Source: Paenibacillus sp. MMS20-IR301 (lineage in GTDB: Bacteria; Bacillota; Bacilli; Paenibacillales; Paenibacillaceae). From it: a stretch of 64,000 nucleotides of DNA. The stretch covers positions 5,981,501 through 6,045,500 of the forward strand of contig NZ_CP135275.1 in NCBI RefSeq assembly GCF_032302195.1. The letters are read 5' to 3'. The position numbers were made by a program, and so were the translations under genes. Every line of letters begins with the position of its first letter. Within the stretch, counting starts at the first letter, position 1. The notes beneath the pieces are model-generated. The model made no database searches. It was not told the DNA's origin and saw only the letters and a list, made by a program, of their open reading frames with translations. Below, piece after piece: positions 26,863 through 36,294 of the stretch.

Positions 26863-28371
26863 ATGAAAAAACTGCGTTCCCTGATTATGTTGGTGGTATT
26901 GGTTATGCTATTTAGTGTGTTAACTCCATGGGCAAAGGTATCCGGAAGCTCTGCCGGGGCTGAAGCTGAGCAGAGGGTAAAGCTGTCCTATCAATGGATG
27001 GGGCACAGCTATACCAAGAATCAAACCGGACATCCCATTCTTAGAATGACCAGAGTGGACTACAGCACCGGGCTGTTTACCAATGAAGATGTTGCCTTGG
27101 ATTTCATAGATACCGCCATAGCGTACCGGTTGGATTCAGTATCGGGCAGAAATACGAAGAACCCTCTGGTTGCTTATGGGGTAATGAGAAGCGAAGCCGC
27201 AGAGAAGATTATGAAATACGACAGTTTGAGGAAAGTGCTGAACGTCACTACGGAACGGGCTGTAAGCGCGGGGACCATTGAGGACGTGTATCCGGATGCC
27301 GGCATGTATGTCGTAAAGAATAAGGCCAATGAATACGAGGTCTATTCGTTATCCGCGAACAAGCTGTTACATAAGTCCAAACAGCCGCCGCGAGAATATA
27401 CTAATTCATATAGCGCCAATATCATTGACCAGAATTACTTTGACCCGGAACCTTCGTTAGGAGCATTGTATTACGGGGTACTTTCAGGAACATCCCCCTA
27501 CGAGCTTAAGGCGGACGGGACTATCAATAAACTCCATTCTTACAAAAAAACAACCTGGGATAACTTCGTATATAAGAAGACACTGAGTGCTTCTGTTATC
27601 TTCAAACAATCGAAGGCGGGCGATATCATTAAGCATGAGCTTGTCATTAACGGCAAGGTCCGCACATTGCTTGAGACTAATCTGAAGCGTGCGGATTATG
27701 CGAGTGCGAGTGCACAGATCAGTCCAACGGGGAAATATATCGTTCTCTGGGTATCCTATATCGAGAATAAGAAGAAGGTTAAGGGAAAAGAAGAGTACCG
27801 GGTCTATGACGCAGGGACGGGTACACTCATCCGGACAATTCCGCTCAATATTACGGGTCCTTCTTCACTGGGTAACGCTCAGATCCGTTTTGTTGCGGAC
27901 ACGGATCATATCATTCAATCCTCACTCATGAATCCGGCAACCTACCGGACGATCGATTCAAATCTGATTACGCCGTGGAGCTACGGGAATGTATTAAGTG
28001 GACATACCCCGTATTACAACTTTTCTTTGAACGATTACGTATCCATGAATGACCCTGTCCCGGTAAGCTTTAACGGAAAGTACATGCGTTATAGCGGCCA
28101 AGGGACATTCCGGAGTGCCGACCTGACGTTGTACTCGCCTGTCGGCGAATTGATGGCTCTGCTGGGTGGTACGGTAGCCAGTAAGAACGGCCGGAGTACG
28201 GTCTCGTATCAGGAGAGCTCCTACACCCTGGACCCCAAGAAGCAGATTGTCTGGAAGAGCCGAACCTACTACCCGCTCAAGGAGATCCTGTCCGCCCTTA
28301 GCCTGAAGAGTTCAACGAAGGGCAACCTGCAGGCTGCAGACGACTGGCTGGAGTTCCAAATTACCCGGTAG
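26863..28371 (+). CDS. Secreted protein of unknown function, beta-propeller-like
   Basis: Exported protein of 502 residues with a signal peptide (about 1-30). The body has repeated short beta motifs such as DAGMYVVKNKANEYEVYSL and SPTGKYIVLWVSYIENK that resemble WD/PQQ-type propeller blades, and the last 85 residues (SPVGELMALLGG to the end) look like a copper-amine-oxidase-N-like domain. I do not recognise a family. GGAGG lies 5 bases before the ATG at 26863. It converges with the diguanylate cyclase gene, six bases apart. Confidence 0.6.
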   Translation: MKKLRSLIMLVVLVMLFSVLTPWAKVSGSSAGAEAEQRVKLSYQWMGHSYTKNQTGHPILRMTRVDYSTGLFTNEDVALDFIDTAIAYRLDSVSGRNTKNPLVAYGVMRSEAAEKIMKYDSLRKVLNVTTERAVSAGTIEDVYPDAGMYVVKNKANEYEVYSLSANKLLHKSKQPPREYTNSYSANIIDQNYFDPEPSLGALYYGVLSGTSPYELKADGTINKLHSYKKTTWDNFVYKKTLSASVIFKQSKAGDIIKHELVINGKVRTLLETNLKRADYASASAQISPTGKYIVLWVSYIENKKKVKGKEEYRVYDAGTGTLIRTIPLNITGPSSLGNAQIRFVADTDHIIQSSLMNPATYRTIDSNLITPWSYGNVLSGHTPYYNFSLNDYVSMNDPVPVSFNGKYMRYSGQGTFRSADLTLYSPVGELMALLGGTVASKNGRSTVSYQESSYTLDPKKQIVWKSRTYYPLKEILSALSLKSSTKGNLQAADDWLEFQITR

Positions 28372-28377
28372 CTCCGG

Positions 28378-30039
28378 CTATCTGGTAACAGAAACAATCC
28401 GGTTGCGTCCCTGATGTTTGGCTACGTACAGCGCTTTATCCGCTGTTTTGAACAGGTCGTTTAAGTAAGTGGCTGCGTCTACCGATTGTGCAACCTTGAA
28501 ATCGTCGATACTAAGAAGACCTATGCTGATGGTTACGGACACAGGCTCGTCTACATAGTCTATTTTTATTTTATTGGACTCAATGCTTGTTTTGAGCTGT
28601 TCGGCAAACAGAGTAGCACCCTGCTCCAGCGTATCCGGCAAATAGATAATGAATTCTTCTCCGCCGTAACGGGCCAGAATATCAGCAGGCCGCAGGCTGC
28701 GCTGAAGAACCTCAACTGTACTGCAAATAACGGTATCGCCGGCCAGATGGCCGTACTGGTCATTGACTCTTTTGAAGAAATCGATATCAATCAGTATAAT
28801 AGTTGCAGCTGCCTTGTCGTCCCGGTTCTGCAGGATTTCATTCTCAAGCTGCTGCATGAGATAATGCCGGTTGAAGCAGCCGGTCAGGCTATCGGTGATC
28901 GCCATCTTCCTGAGCTTATCGTTACTCCGGAACAGCTCCTCATGGACCTTAACCAGCGCTTCATTCCGCTCCTGCAGAATCGTATTCTGATGATGGGTCT
29001 CGTCAATCAGGCGGCGCAGCTCGGTAATATTCTGGAACGTAACAATCCGCCCTACCCGGATACCGCTGACCATAATCGGCGCAGCATGAATACTGATATA
29101 CATTTGGAGAGAAGGATAGAACAGCTCAATCTCAGCTATCTCCAGCGGGGTCTCCTCATAGCTTTGCAGGAACTCCCCAATCTTCACCATATCGCCTGCA
29201 GGCAGATACGAGGCCATATTAAACGCTGCACCGCTCGTAAGACTGATCTGCGGCAGCAGCGCCTGGTTGATCTCGACTACCCGCTCCTGGTCATCCAGTA
29301 CCAGAATGCCGTATTCCATCGTATTAATAATATCCTGATGTGCGATCGTTACAATATCGAATACTTTATCCTGGTGAATGGTGATAACGAAGAATGCAGC
29401 GGATACCGCAATGCCAAGAGAGGTGAAGCCCGGAATAACCGGGAGGTAATCATCCAGAATTACATTGAGCAGCACATCGAGCAGGAGGAACACGCAGACA
29501 GCCAGGATTCCTTTTAGCATATACATGATCTGATTCTTGATCCTTGGTGCCTGATCGGACACTAGAGCAACATAAACAATATACAGGGACACGCAGGCAT
29601 GCAGAATCAGAATGGACAGGTTGACCCAGAAGATCGGGCCGTATATTCTTTCGACATATCCGCCGTTTACCGGGAGCACAAACCAGCCGTTCGGATTGAT
29701 TATGACAGCAACGGATGACAGAATTGCCGGGACGATCAGTGTGATTAACACTTTCCGGTTCAGAAACTGCTTCTGCCCGGAGAGCAGAATGGTGAAGAAG
29801 ATCCAGCCTGTAGTCAGCAGGGAAGCATCAATAAAGGCGAGCTTGACATAAAATAGCTGATAGACAGGTTCATTGACCGTCCGGATGGCGAATTGGCAGT
29901 AAGGCCAGATCATCATGGAGCAATGGAATCCCAAATAGACTTTATGCAGATTGGTAATCGTCACTGTAGCAACTATGTATATAAACAAAAGAAATAAAAT
30001 AAAGCATATGATCAAGTCGATCCATGATTCCAAAGCCAA
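28378..30039 (-). CDS. Membrane diguanylate cyclase (7TM-PAS-GGDEF)
   Basis: Protein of 553 residues. Seven or eight hydrophobic segments fill residues 5-235 (histidine-kinase-type 7TM sensor), a PAS domain follows (about 240-350), then a coiled coil and a GGDEF domain (about 385-550). The active-site motif is intact as RYGGEEF, with metal ligands in IDIDFFKRVND, so it should make cyclic di-GMP from GTP. The RxxD inhibitory site is not obvious. The start is TTG with AGAAGGTG 7 bases upstream. It stands alone on the minus strand. Confidence 0.92.
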   Translation of the reverse strand: MALESWIDLIICFILFLLFIYIVATVTITNLHKVYLGFHCSMMIWPYCQFAIRTVNEPVYQLFYVKLAFIDASLLTTGWIFFTILLSGQKQFLNRKVLITLIVPAILSSVAVIINPNGWFVLPVNGGYVERIYGPIFWVNLSILILHACVSLYIVYVALVSDQAPRIKNQIMYMLKGILAVCVFLLLDVLLNVILDDYLPVIPGFTSLGIAVSAAFFVITIHQDKVFDIVTIAHQDIINTMEYGILVLDDQERVVEINQALLPQISLTSGAAFNMASYLPAGDMVKIGEFLQSYEETPLEIAEIELFYPSLQMYISIHAAPIMVSGIRVGRIVTFQNITELRRLIDETHHQNTILQERNEALVKVHEELFRSNDKLRKMAITDSLTGCFNRHYLMQQLENEILQNRDDKAAATIILIDIDFFKRVNDQYGHLAGDTVICSTVEVLQRSLRPADILARYGGEEFIIYLPDTLEQGATLFAEQLKTSIESNKIKIDYVDEPVSVTISIGLLSIDDFKVAQSVDAATYLNDLFKTADKALYVAKHQGRNRIVSVTR

Positions 30040-30333
30040 TATATTACACCTTCTTGATTTTATTAGTATTTATTGAATATTATGGGCCCAAGGTCTTATA
30101 TATTGACTTTAATATATAATTAGCGTGTGCAGATTACAAGATTTTTAGTTGAATCAATTTAGAAGAATTAGAAAGACTCTACTGGAAGTATGTGGTCCCG
30201 GTCCTTCACAGAAAGCGCTGTGGAGCAGGATTACACCCGGGAATCGTTGAATAGTATGTTTGAATAGTATGGAAGAATAACTACTTTAAATAGGCGTATA
30301 AGAACTACGCTTTAGCCGCAGGAGGAGAACAGC

Positions 30334-31263
30334 ATGAAGTCTATTACCGTTCAAAGCCTTACGGAAAAATTCAATCTAGAGGTGCTCGCCGGAGCAGGTC
30401 GCATGGACCGGATCATTACCCGTCCCAGAACGCATAGACCTGGGCTTGAGTTTGTCGGTTATTTCGACTTCTTCCCAATGGAGCGGGTGCAGATCCTCGG
30501 CCGTAAAGAGATTAATTATCTGTTAACGCTTAGTGTTGAGGAGCGTATGCACCATATCGGAAATGTCGTGAAATATCATCCGCCGTGCTTCATTGTGACT
30601 AGCGGCCAGCAGGAGATTCCTTATCTGACGCTGTTCTGTGATCAAGAGGGCATTCCGCTGCTGCGGACATCCGAGGTTACGACGGAGTTTACGGCCAGAC
30701 TGGACAGCTTCCTCGTGAAGACGCTGGCTCCTGAGCTGTCCATACATGGGGTATGTGTGAACGTGTCGGGTATCGGCATTCTGCTGCGGGGCAAATCGGG
30801 CATCGGCAAAAGCGAAACGGCACACACGCTCATCCGCCGCGGCCACCGTTTCGTCGCCGATGATATTGTCGTACTGAAGAAGCTGGGGCCGGCGACGCTG
30901 CTCGGGACGCATAATGAGACTACCCGCGAGTTCCTGGCGCTGCGCAGCATCGGCCTGATTAATGTCGTACGCCAGTATGGACGGCGGGCCTTTCAGGATG
31001 AAACGCGGATTGTCCTGGACATCGAGCTGGCACCGTGGCAGGAGAATTCACTCAATAATGAGCTGGAGCTGGTTCCCCAGTTCACTGAATATCTCGGTGT
31101 GCAAATTCCGCATATCGAAGTACAGCTTCAGCCGGGGCGGGATGTGGCGGGGTTAATTGAGGCGGCTGCGAATAACTGGTATCTGAAGCAGCTTGGATAC
31201 AGTGCGGTCGAAGACTTCATGAAGCGGATCGAAGACGGGATGCAGTCCGCTCCGAATCGATGA
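30334..31263 (+). CDS. hprK: HPr kinase/phosphorylase homologue
   Basis: Protein of 309 residues with both HprK domains. The N-terminal half shows THRPGLEFVGYFDFFP; the catalytic half has His138 (SIHGV), the Walker A motif GKSGIGKSE at 153-161, the following RRGHRFVADD, the C-terminal signature as LRSIGLINVVRQYG and the final PGRDVAGLIEAAANNW. HprK phosphorylates HPr on Ser46 to trigger catabolite repression. The signature differs from the usual EIRGLGIIN, and the gene is alone rather than beside lgt as in the housekeeping locus, so it is probably a paralogue. A weak 5' structure (TCCCGG/CCGGGA at 30196/30237) precedes it. Confidence 0.88.
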   Translation: MKSITVQSLTEKFNLEVLAGAGRMDRIITRPRTHRPGLEFVGYFDFFPMERVQILGRKEINYLLTLSVEERMHHIGNVVKYHPPCFIVTSGQQEIPYLTLFCDQEGIPLLRTSEVTTEFTARLDSFLVKTLAPELSIHGVCVNVSGIGILLRGKSGIGKSETAHTLIRRGHRFVADDIVVLKKLGPATLLGTHNETTREFLALRSIGLINVVRQYGRRAFQDETRIVLDIELAPWQENSLNNELELVPQFTEYLGVQIPHIEVQLQPGRDVAGLIEAAANNWYLKQLGYSAVEDFMKRIEDGMQSAPNR

Positions 31264-31267
31264 ATCC

Positions 31268-31846
31268 TCAGAATCTGTACACATATACCTTCGTCTGTAA
31301 TCTGTCTTTGCAGGTGATGATGCGGACGGGCGGCTTGTCCGGCAGTGCGAAGCAGATGCTGATTACGGTTGCACCGGCGGGCAGCTCCTGTTTACATTTA
31401 GGCGCGAGGCGCTCCATTGCGCCGGGGAACAGATAGCAGAGCACAATATCGGCATCACCGAAGCTGCTTCTATAGATATCGCCCCGCTTAAAAGCAGCCC
31501 TGCTGTGCAGCAGCCCCTGCCCGTTCTTAACCGGAAAGAGCTGGGTATGCAGAACCGTGAACAGCTGCGAGAACCATAAGGGGATTCTTGAATTTTCTAT
31601 CCCGGTCAGACGTTTGCCCGGGCAACGGGCAATAATGCTAAGACCGAGCGTCCCCCAGCCCGAGCCGGCCTCCAGAATGTTCGCGTAACCCGGGATACGG
31701 TTCACTTCTTCAGCTACGGCTATCCGGACTGCTTTGGAGGAGGGCATTGGAGAAATTCCGTTCTTCCAGCTTACAAGGACAATCCAGGTTACGGCCAGCA
31801 GGACGATGAGGGTAATCAGCCACCAGATACTATCAATAACCGTCAT
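31268..31846 (-). CDS. Membrane-anchored class I SAM-dependent methyltransferase-like protein
   Basis: Protein of 192 residues with one N-terminal transmembrane helix (about 8-27) and a Rossmann-type domain: motif I is ILEAGSGWGTLGL, followed by an acidic strand end (TGIENSRIP). The fold fits a small class I methyltransferase; the substrate is unknown. Its ATG overlaps the stop of the upstream acetyltransferase by four bases (ATGA), so it is the last gene of a minus-strand unit. It converges with hprK, four bases apart. Confidence 0.72.
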   Translation of the reverse strand: MTVIDSIWWLITLIVLLAVTWIVLVSWKNGISPMPSSKAVRIAVAEEVNRIPGYANILEAGSGWGTLGLSIIARCPGKRLTGIENSRIPLWFSQLFTVLHTQLFPVKNGQGLLHSRAAFKRGDIYRSSFGDADIVLCYLFPGAMERLAPKCKQELPAGATVISICFALPDKPPVRIITCKDRLQTKVYVYRF

Positions 31847-32706
31847 GACAGGCTGCCGCTGTAATATTTATACTCAGTGTTGATCTGAAAGCCGGCATTC
31901 AGGTAGAGGTTCAAAGCCCGTTCGTTCTCCGTAACCACGCCTAGACGAATAGAAGAATAATGCTCCTGCAGCAGGAAATCTACGATCTGCCGCAGCACGA
32001 TTCCGCCATAACCCTTACCCTGATAATCGGGCAATACGCAGAAGTTATGGATAAACGCCGTAGCTTCATTCACGTAATTCACCCGGATCAGCCCAATCCG
32101 CCGGCTCCCGGTCCAGGCGATGTAAGTGATCCGCTCCGGCTCAGTTGTCTGCAGGAAGTACTCGCGGGCATCGTCTTCCGGATCTCCGAAGGCCCGGGAT
32201 GAGCAGGTGACCATGAATTCGAAATCCTCCGGTGAGGCAGGGAGCAGCCGTATATCTGCCTGAACCTGATCTTTAATTTCTGTGTGGGCCAAAATCATTG
32301 AGTATTCTGAACGGTCGAAGACTGCACCCAGAGAGGAGGCAGCACTAAGCCCCGCCCGTGAGCGGGCGGGAATTCTGAAGCTGAGCTTCTGTATATCCAG
32401 CCGGCTTATGTCCGCTCCGGCACGCTGCATCAGGCTGCGGAATACGCCCCGGCGGCGGTGCTCCGGATGAACCATTGCATTGATCTGGGCATAACCGCTC
32501 CCGGAGTCGAACCAGCTGAGGAGACCAACCAGCTGATCTCCGCGGTAACAGAGCAGGGCATGATCGCCGTCTTCTTTGATGAGGTGCTCGATGTCTGAGC
32601 TTAACAGGAAGCCTGCCGCCTGGGTACACTGCTGCTCCAGTAGACGGACGGCAGCCTCCTGCTCCTTGGAGTGGTAGGTCATTGCGATGATGTTAGAATC
32701 TGACAT
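31843..32706 (-). CDS. GNAT-family N-acetyltransferase, two-domain
   Basis: Protein of 287 residues that appears to have two GNAT modules: an N-terminal one with NAMVHPEHRRRGVFRSLMQ and a C-terminal one with HNFCVLPDYQGKGYGGIVLRQ (Q-x-x-G-x-G acetyl-CoA loop) and TENERALNLYLNAGF. Duplicated GNATs occur in mycothiol-type and antibiotic acetyltransferases, but no acceptor can be named. AGAGGTG precedes the ATG. Translationally coupled to the methyltransferase-like gene downstream. Confidence 0.87.
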   Translation of the reverse strand: MSDSNIIAMTYHSKEQEAAVRLLEQQCTQAAGFLLSSDIEHLIKEDGDHALLCYRGDQLVGLLSWFDSGSGYAQINAMVHPEHRRRGVFRSLMQRAGADISRLDIQKLSFRIPARSRAGLSAASSLGAVFDRSEYSMILAHTEIKDQVQADIRLLPASPEDFEFMVTCSSRAFGDPEDDAREYFLQTTEPERITYIAWTGSRRIGLIRVNYVNEATAFIHNFCVLPDYQGKGYGGIVLRQIVDFLLQEHYSSIRLGVVTENERALNLYLNAGFQINTEYKYYSGSLS

Positions 32707-32751
32707 GCGTTATACACCTCTGTTTGTTATGTCTAGGAGCAGGAATGAATT

Positions 32752-33396
32752 CTATACCTTAAGAAGCTGGCGGAATTCGGCAACACTGTTAAAGATACCG
32801 TCCGGCGGAACATCATAGGCTTGGCTCTGGAAGGTGGACAGCCAGCGTACACCGTAGGTCCGCAGCCCGGCAGCTTTGCCTGCGAGAATATCCGCATTGC
32901 TGTCGCCTACAAATACAGCACTGGAGGAGTCGATGCCAAGCGTACGCAGTGCTGTATGAATACCTTCGGGGTCAGGCTTAGGCTTAACTACATCATCTCC
33001 GGTAATTGCAATGTCGAAATAATGCTCCAGCTCCAGCGCTCCGGCCGAGATCTGATAGGCCCGTCTGCTTTTACCCGTAATGACTCCAAGCTTCAACCCC
33101 TGCTGCTTTAAGGCCTGAAGCAACTCCAGGATGCTCGCCTCATTCTGAAACTCTTCGAAATGCCCCTGCTCATATAGCGAATAATAATCCTCAATAGCCT
33201 GCGGGACAGAGGACGGGTCTGCGAAATTGCCGCCAATAATGCCCTCTTCAGTGGGGCCGAACATCGTGACAAGCTCATCCCGGGAGACCTCCCGGTGATC
33301 GTACTGCTTGAATACGGCCTGGAAGGCGCGGAAGGATAACGGCAGCGTATCGGCCAGTGTTCCATCGAAATCAAATAATACAGCTTGAATAGACAT
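32752..33396 (-). CDS. HAD-superfamily phosphatase
   Basis: Hydrolase of 214 residues with all four HAD motifs: nucleophile in FDFDGTLADT, Ser/Thr in LGVITGKS, Lys near 145, and the acidic motif VFVGDSNADILAGKAAG. The cap (about 20-85) suits the phosphoglycolate phosphatase/PGMB group, but substrate is not decided by sequence. ATG at 33396 follows AAAGGA at 13 bases; a GTG four codons earlier is the alternative. Part of the minus-strand unit with the AIM24 gene upstream and the acetyltransferase downstream. Confidence 0.88.
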   Translation of the reverse strand: MSIQAVLFDFDGTLADTLPLSFRAFQAVFKQYDHREVSRDELVTMFGPTEEGIIGGNFADPSSVPQAIEDYYSLYEQGHFEEFQNEASILELLQALKQQGLKLGVITGKSRRAYQISAGALELEHYFDIAITGDDVVKPKPDPEGIHTALRTLGIDSSSAVFVGDSNADILAGKAAGLRTYGVRWLSTFQSQAYDVPPDGIFNSVAEFRQLLKV

Positions 33397-33448
33397 GACT
33401 TGGGGCACATCCTTTGAAAGTTAATGTGGAAGGAGGAATGCTTCCGGA

Positions 33449-34246
33449 TCAGGAGGTCGGGCCTGCCTGGAAAATGCTGTTCTTATAATTCATAAGCGGT
33501 GCCAGCCAGACCATACCGGTTCCCCGGTAGACATTGACCAGACCTTCACCGGATACGGCTGAGCCCATGCGGGTCTTCCCAGACTTCTCTACAGTAAAGT
33601 CCAGCGAGTTCGACCACATTAAGGCGAAGTTGCCGTCCACCTTCAGCACATCATTCTGCAGCTCGACGACAACCGCCTCTTCAGAAGGAATAGGGGCTTC
33701 CAGTGCAATAATGCCTTTGCCCCGGGCGCTCAGGTTGAACAGTCCTTCTCCGCCAAGCACGGCTGAGGATACATTCTTACGGGCAGCAACAGAAACATCC
33801 AGTGTAGTCTCGCAGGCCAGGAACATGCCGTCATCAATGACGATGTGGTCGTTGTCGACATCAATCAGCCAGAGATACTTATAGGTGGTCTCAAGCATAA
33901 TCGTGCCTGTCCCTTTGTAGAGCGGTTTAATCGCACTTGTGCCGGTTGCCGCACTCGATATAATATTCCGCATCAGGCCGCCGACTCCCTTGACTCCTGA
34001 TGTCATCTCGATATTGCCGATCATGTACTGCATGGCGCCTGCGCTAAGCATGACCTCACTATTATTGATTTCAATCATCAGCTGCTTGTTGCGCATATTG
34101 CTCCGGCTCATGAAGTAGTTGGCCTCAGCTTCTGCCATAGAGGTGCTGCTAAGATCCTCCTTGTATTCGATAACCGTAAAGCCGCCGAGCTGCTCTTTGA
34201 TTACAACATTAGGGTTGTCCTTCAGATTATTAATCGTAAAAGCCAT
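33449..34246 (-). CDS. AIM24-family protein
   Basis: Protein of 265 residues belonging to the AIM24 (formerly DUF124) group: beta-rich, glycine-rich repeats such as GGEGLFNLSARGKG and VSGEGLVNVYRGTGMVWLAP are the hallmark. No catalytic residues are known; eukaryotic AIM24 is mitochondrial, and bacterial members are of unknown role. AAGGAGGG lies 6 bases before the ATG at 34246. First gene of the minus-strand unit that runs to 31268. Confidence 0.88.
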   Translation of the reverse strand: MAFTINNLKDNPNVVIKEQLGGFTVIEYKEDLSSTSMAEAEANYFMSRSNMRNKQLMIEINNSEVMLSAGAMQYMIGNIEMTSGVKGVGGLMRNIISSAATGTSAIKPLYKGTGTIMLETTYKYLWLIDVDNDHIVIDDGMFLACETTLDVSVAARKNVSSAVLGGEGLFNLSARGKGIIALEAPIPSEEAVVVELQNDVLKVDGNFALMWSNSLDFTVEKSGKTRMGSAVSGEGLVNVYRGTGMVWLAPLMNYKNSIFQAGPTS

Positions 34247-34438
34247 AATGAATCCCTCCTTGAGCATATAAACTGATTATATCAGAGTTGCCTTGTGGTA
34301 ATATATTGAAAATAAGTGCCGGACAGCGCAGAAGCTTTTCATAGTAAACCGGTTTAACTTTACTTATAATATGAAGTGTAGCGCTCTGAGCACAGGCTCA
34401 TATCACATATTAGCATTAGAGCCGAAAGGAAGTTAACC

Positions 34439-35686
34439 TTGTTTGAGACATTGCTTCTCAATTTCCTGTTTATGCTGTTTCCGGTGCTGATCTTTCTGAT
34501 CTTCTTCGAGAATAGGCCGCATGCCTATAACCGGAAGATTCTTGTGCTGCTCTCAGCCATAACCATGATTCTGTGTATCGCGAGGCCCATTCGGCTGGAG
34601 ACGGGGTTTATCTTTGATTTGCGGTATATTCCTTTTATCATCGCAGCTTTGTATGGCGGATACAGAAATGTCTTTCCCTTGTATCTGATTCTGAATATAT
34701 ACCGTTTCTATATCGGCGGGGAAGGGACGGTCCATTCATTTCTATTCTCAACGGCAGTGCTGCTGGCGGTCCCTTTAATGAGCAGAAGCTTCATCCGTTC
34801 CAGGCCCCAGAACCGGATTATCCGGGCAACAGCCGTTGCCGTTCTCAGCATGGGCTGTTATCTCATTGTGATGAGCATGATCGTGAAGAATTTCGACAGG
34901 CAGTTCTGGATGCTCGTCTTCTACGCCCTGGCCACACATGCCGTAATGATGGCGGTTCTCATGATTCTGCTGGAGCAGATCATTACCAATCTGAGAAACC
35001 GCGACCGGATTATGCAGTCCGAACGGCTGAATGTGGTCAGCGAGCTGGCAGCCAGTGTCTCCCATGAGATGAGGAATCCGTTAACGGTGACAAGCGGGTT
35101 CCTGCAGCTGCTCAACCGCTCGAAGACACTCACACCTGAAGAGAAGGGCTATATTGAATTATCGCTGCAGGAGCTGAACCGGGCGGAGAAGATTATTAAT
35201 GATTATCTGTCTTTTGCCAAGCCGCAGTCGGAGAATATCGTGTATTCCAACCTGCAGGCCGAGTGTGAGTACACCAAAAATGTAATTATGCCCTATGCCA
35301 CTATCCATAAAGTAACGGTTGAATTCAGCTTCAGCAACTCGCTCAGGACCTACTATGACCGTACCCAGATTCAGCAGTGTCTGATCAACCTCTATAAGAA
35401 CGGGATCGAAGCGATGAAGGGGCTGGAGGAAGGCGTGCTGTCCATTGATATCTCTGAAAGAAAACAGGATATTCTCATAACCATCCGGGACACCGGCATC
35501 GGCATGACCAAGGATGAAATCTCACGGCTGGGCAAACCCTACTACTCCACCAAAGAAGAAGGCACCGGCCTGGGGATGCTTATGGCTTACAGCGCTATCG
35601 ATAAGGTCAAAGGCAGTATTGAGGTCAGCAGTGAAAAGGGAAAGGGAACTACCTTCCTGCTTACCATTCCTGCGAAGGCCGGTTAG
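34439..35686 (+). CDS. KinB-like membrane sensor histidine kinase
   Basis: Kinase of 415 residues. Residues 1-185 hold about six hydrophobic segments with the arrangement of the 5TMR-LYT domain. A HisKA domain with phospho-acceptor ELAASVSHEMRNPLT and an HATPase domain (N box NLYKNGIEAM, then DTGIGM and GTGLGM) follow. The layout is like the sporulation kinase KinB; no response regulator is adjacent, as is usual for phosphorelay kinases. The start is TTG with AAAGGAAG 6 bases upstream. A sporulation role is inference only. Confidence 0.88.
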   Translation: MFETLLLNFLFMLFPVLIFLIFFENRPHAYNRKILVLLSAITMILCIARPIRLETGFIFDLRYIPFIIAALYGGYRNVFPLYLILNIYRFYIGGEGTVHSFLFSTAVLLAVPLMSRSFIRSRPQNRIIRATAVAVLSMGCYLIVMSMIVKNFDRQFWMLVFYALATHAVMMAVLMILLEQIITNLRNRDRIMQSERLNVVSELAASVSHEMRNPLTVTSGFLQLLNRSKTLTPEEKGYIELSLQELNRAEKIINDYLSFAKPQSENIVYSNLQAECEYTKNVIMPYATIHKVTVEFSFSNSLRTYYDRTQIQQCLINLYKNGIEAMKGLEEGVLSIDISERKQDILITIRDTGIGMTKDEISRLGKPYYSTKEEGTGLGMLMAYSAIDKVKGSIEVSSEKGKGTTFLLTIPAKAG

Positions 35687-35767
35687 GGTTAGAGTGGGAA
35701 ACCTGCTGCGAAAATGATAAAGTATCTCTTAGAGGATCTGGATATATTAACCGGGAGGCTGCTAGTA

Positions 35768-36232
35768 ATGAGAGAAGAATTAATTGCACAATTAAACGCT
35801 TGGCATGAGGAAGATGAGTTCGAACAAATTGTATCCCGCATCAAAGAGGTGCCTACACCGCTGATCGACGATGAGCTGGCTGTTCATTTGGGCCGGGCAC
35901 TGAATAATCTCGGGCGGTATAAGGAAGCGCTTAAATGGTTTAATAAGACTGCCGATAAGGGGAAAAAAGATCCGCTGTGGCATTTCCGCGTCGGTTACGC
36001 CCACTATTATCTGGACCAGTACGACGAGGCGATCAAAGCCTTCGAGAAGGCGCATAAGCTGGACCCTGAGGACGAGGACATCATCGAGTTCCTGGAATGG
36101 AGCCGGAATGAAGCGGCGGCCGTGAACGGAACGGATGATTCTGAAGAAGATGACGAGGATGCAGAAACGGATGCAGAAGATGCAGAAGATGCAGAAGAAG
36201 ACAGCAAGGAAGAAGAGCGTAAGGGGCGGTAA
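35768..36232 (+). CDS. Small TPR protein with acidic C-terminus
   Basis: Protein of 154 residues with TPR-like helices (EALKWFNKTADKGKKDPLWHFRVGYAHYYLDQYDEAIKAF region, about 50-100) and a very acidic tail with repeated EDAED units. Its first 115 residues match the N-terminal module of the large protein at 42035 in wording (AWHEEDEFEQIV, DPLWHFR, LEWSRN), so the two genes share an ancestor. GGGAGG lies 9 bases before the ATG. It may act as a partner-binding scaffold; no enzymatic role is visible. Confidence 0.72.
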   Translation: MREELIAQLNAWHEEDEFEQIVSRIKEVPTPLIDDELAVHLGRALNNLGRYKEALKWFNKTADKGKKDPLWHFRVGYAHYYLDQYDEAIKAFEKAHKLDPEDEDIIEFLEWSRNEAAAVNGTDDSEEDDEDAETDAEDAEDAEEDSKEEERKGR

Positions 36233-36294
36233 GACATTACCCGTCTTCCGGGGCTAACTGGCCTGCGCAGGAGGGGCAAAGGGGGCTGGAGAGC

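Noticed and set aside
30181..30260. Possible riboswitch before hprK (TCCCGG/CCGGGA enclosing CACAG/CTGTG)
   Set aside because: Stems are short and no conserved aptamer motif or terminator is present.
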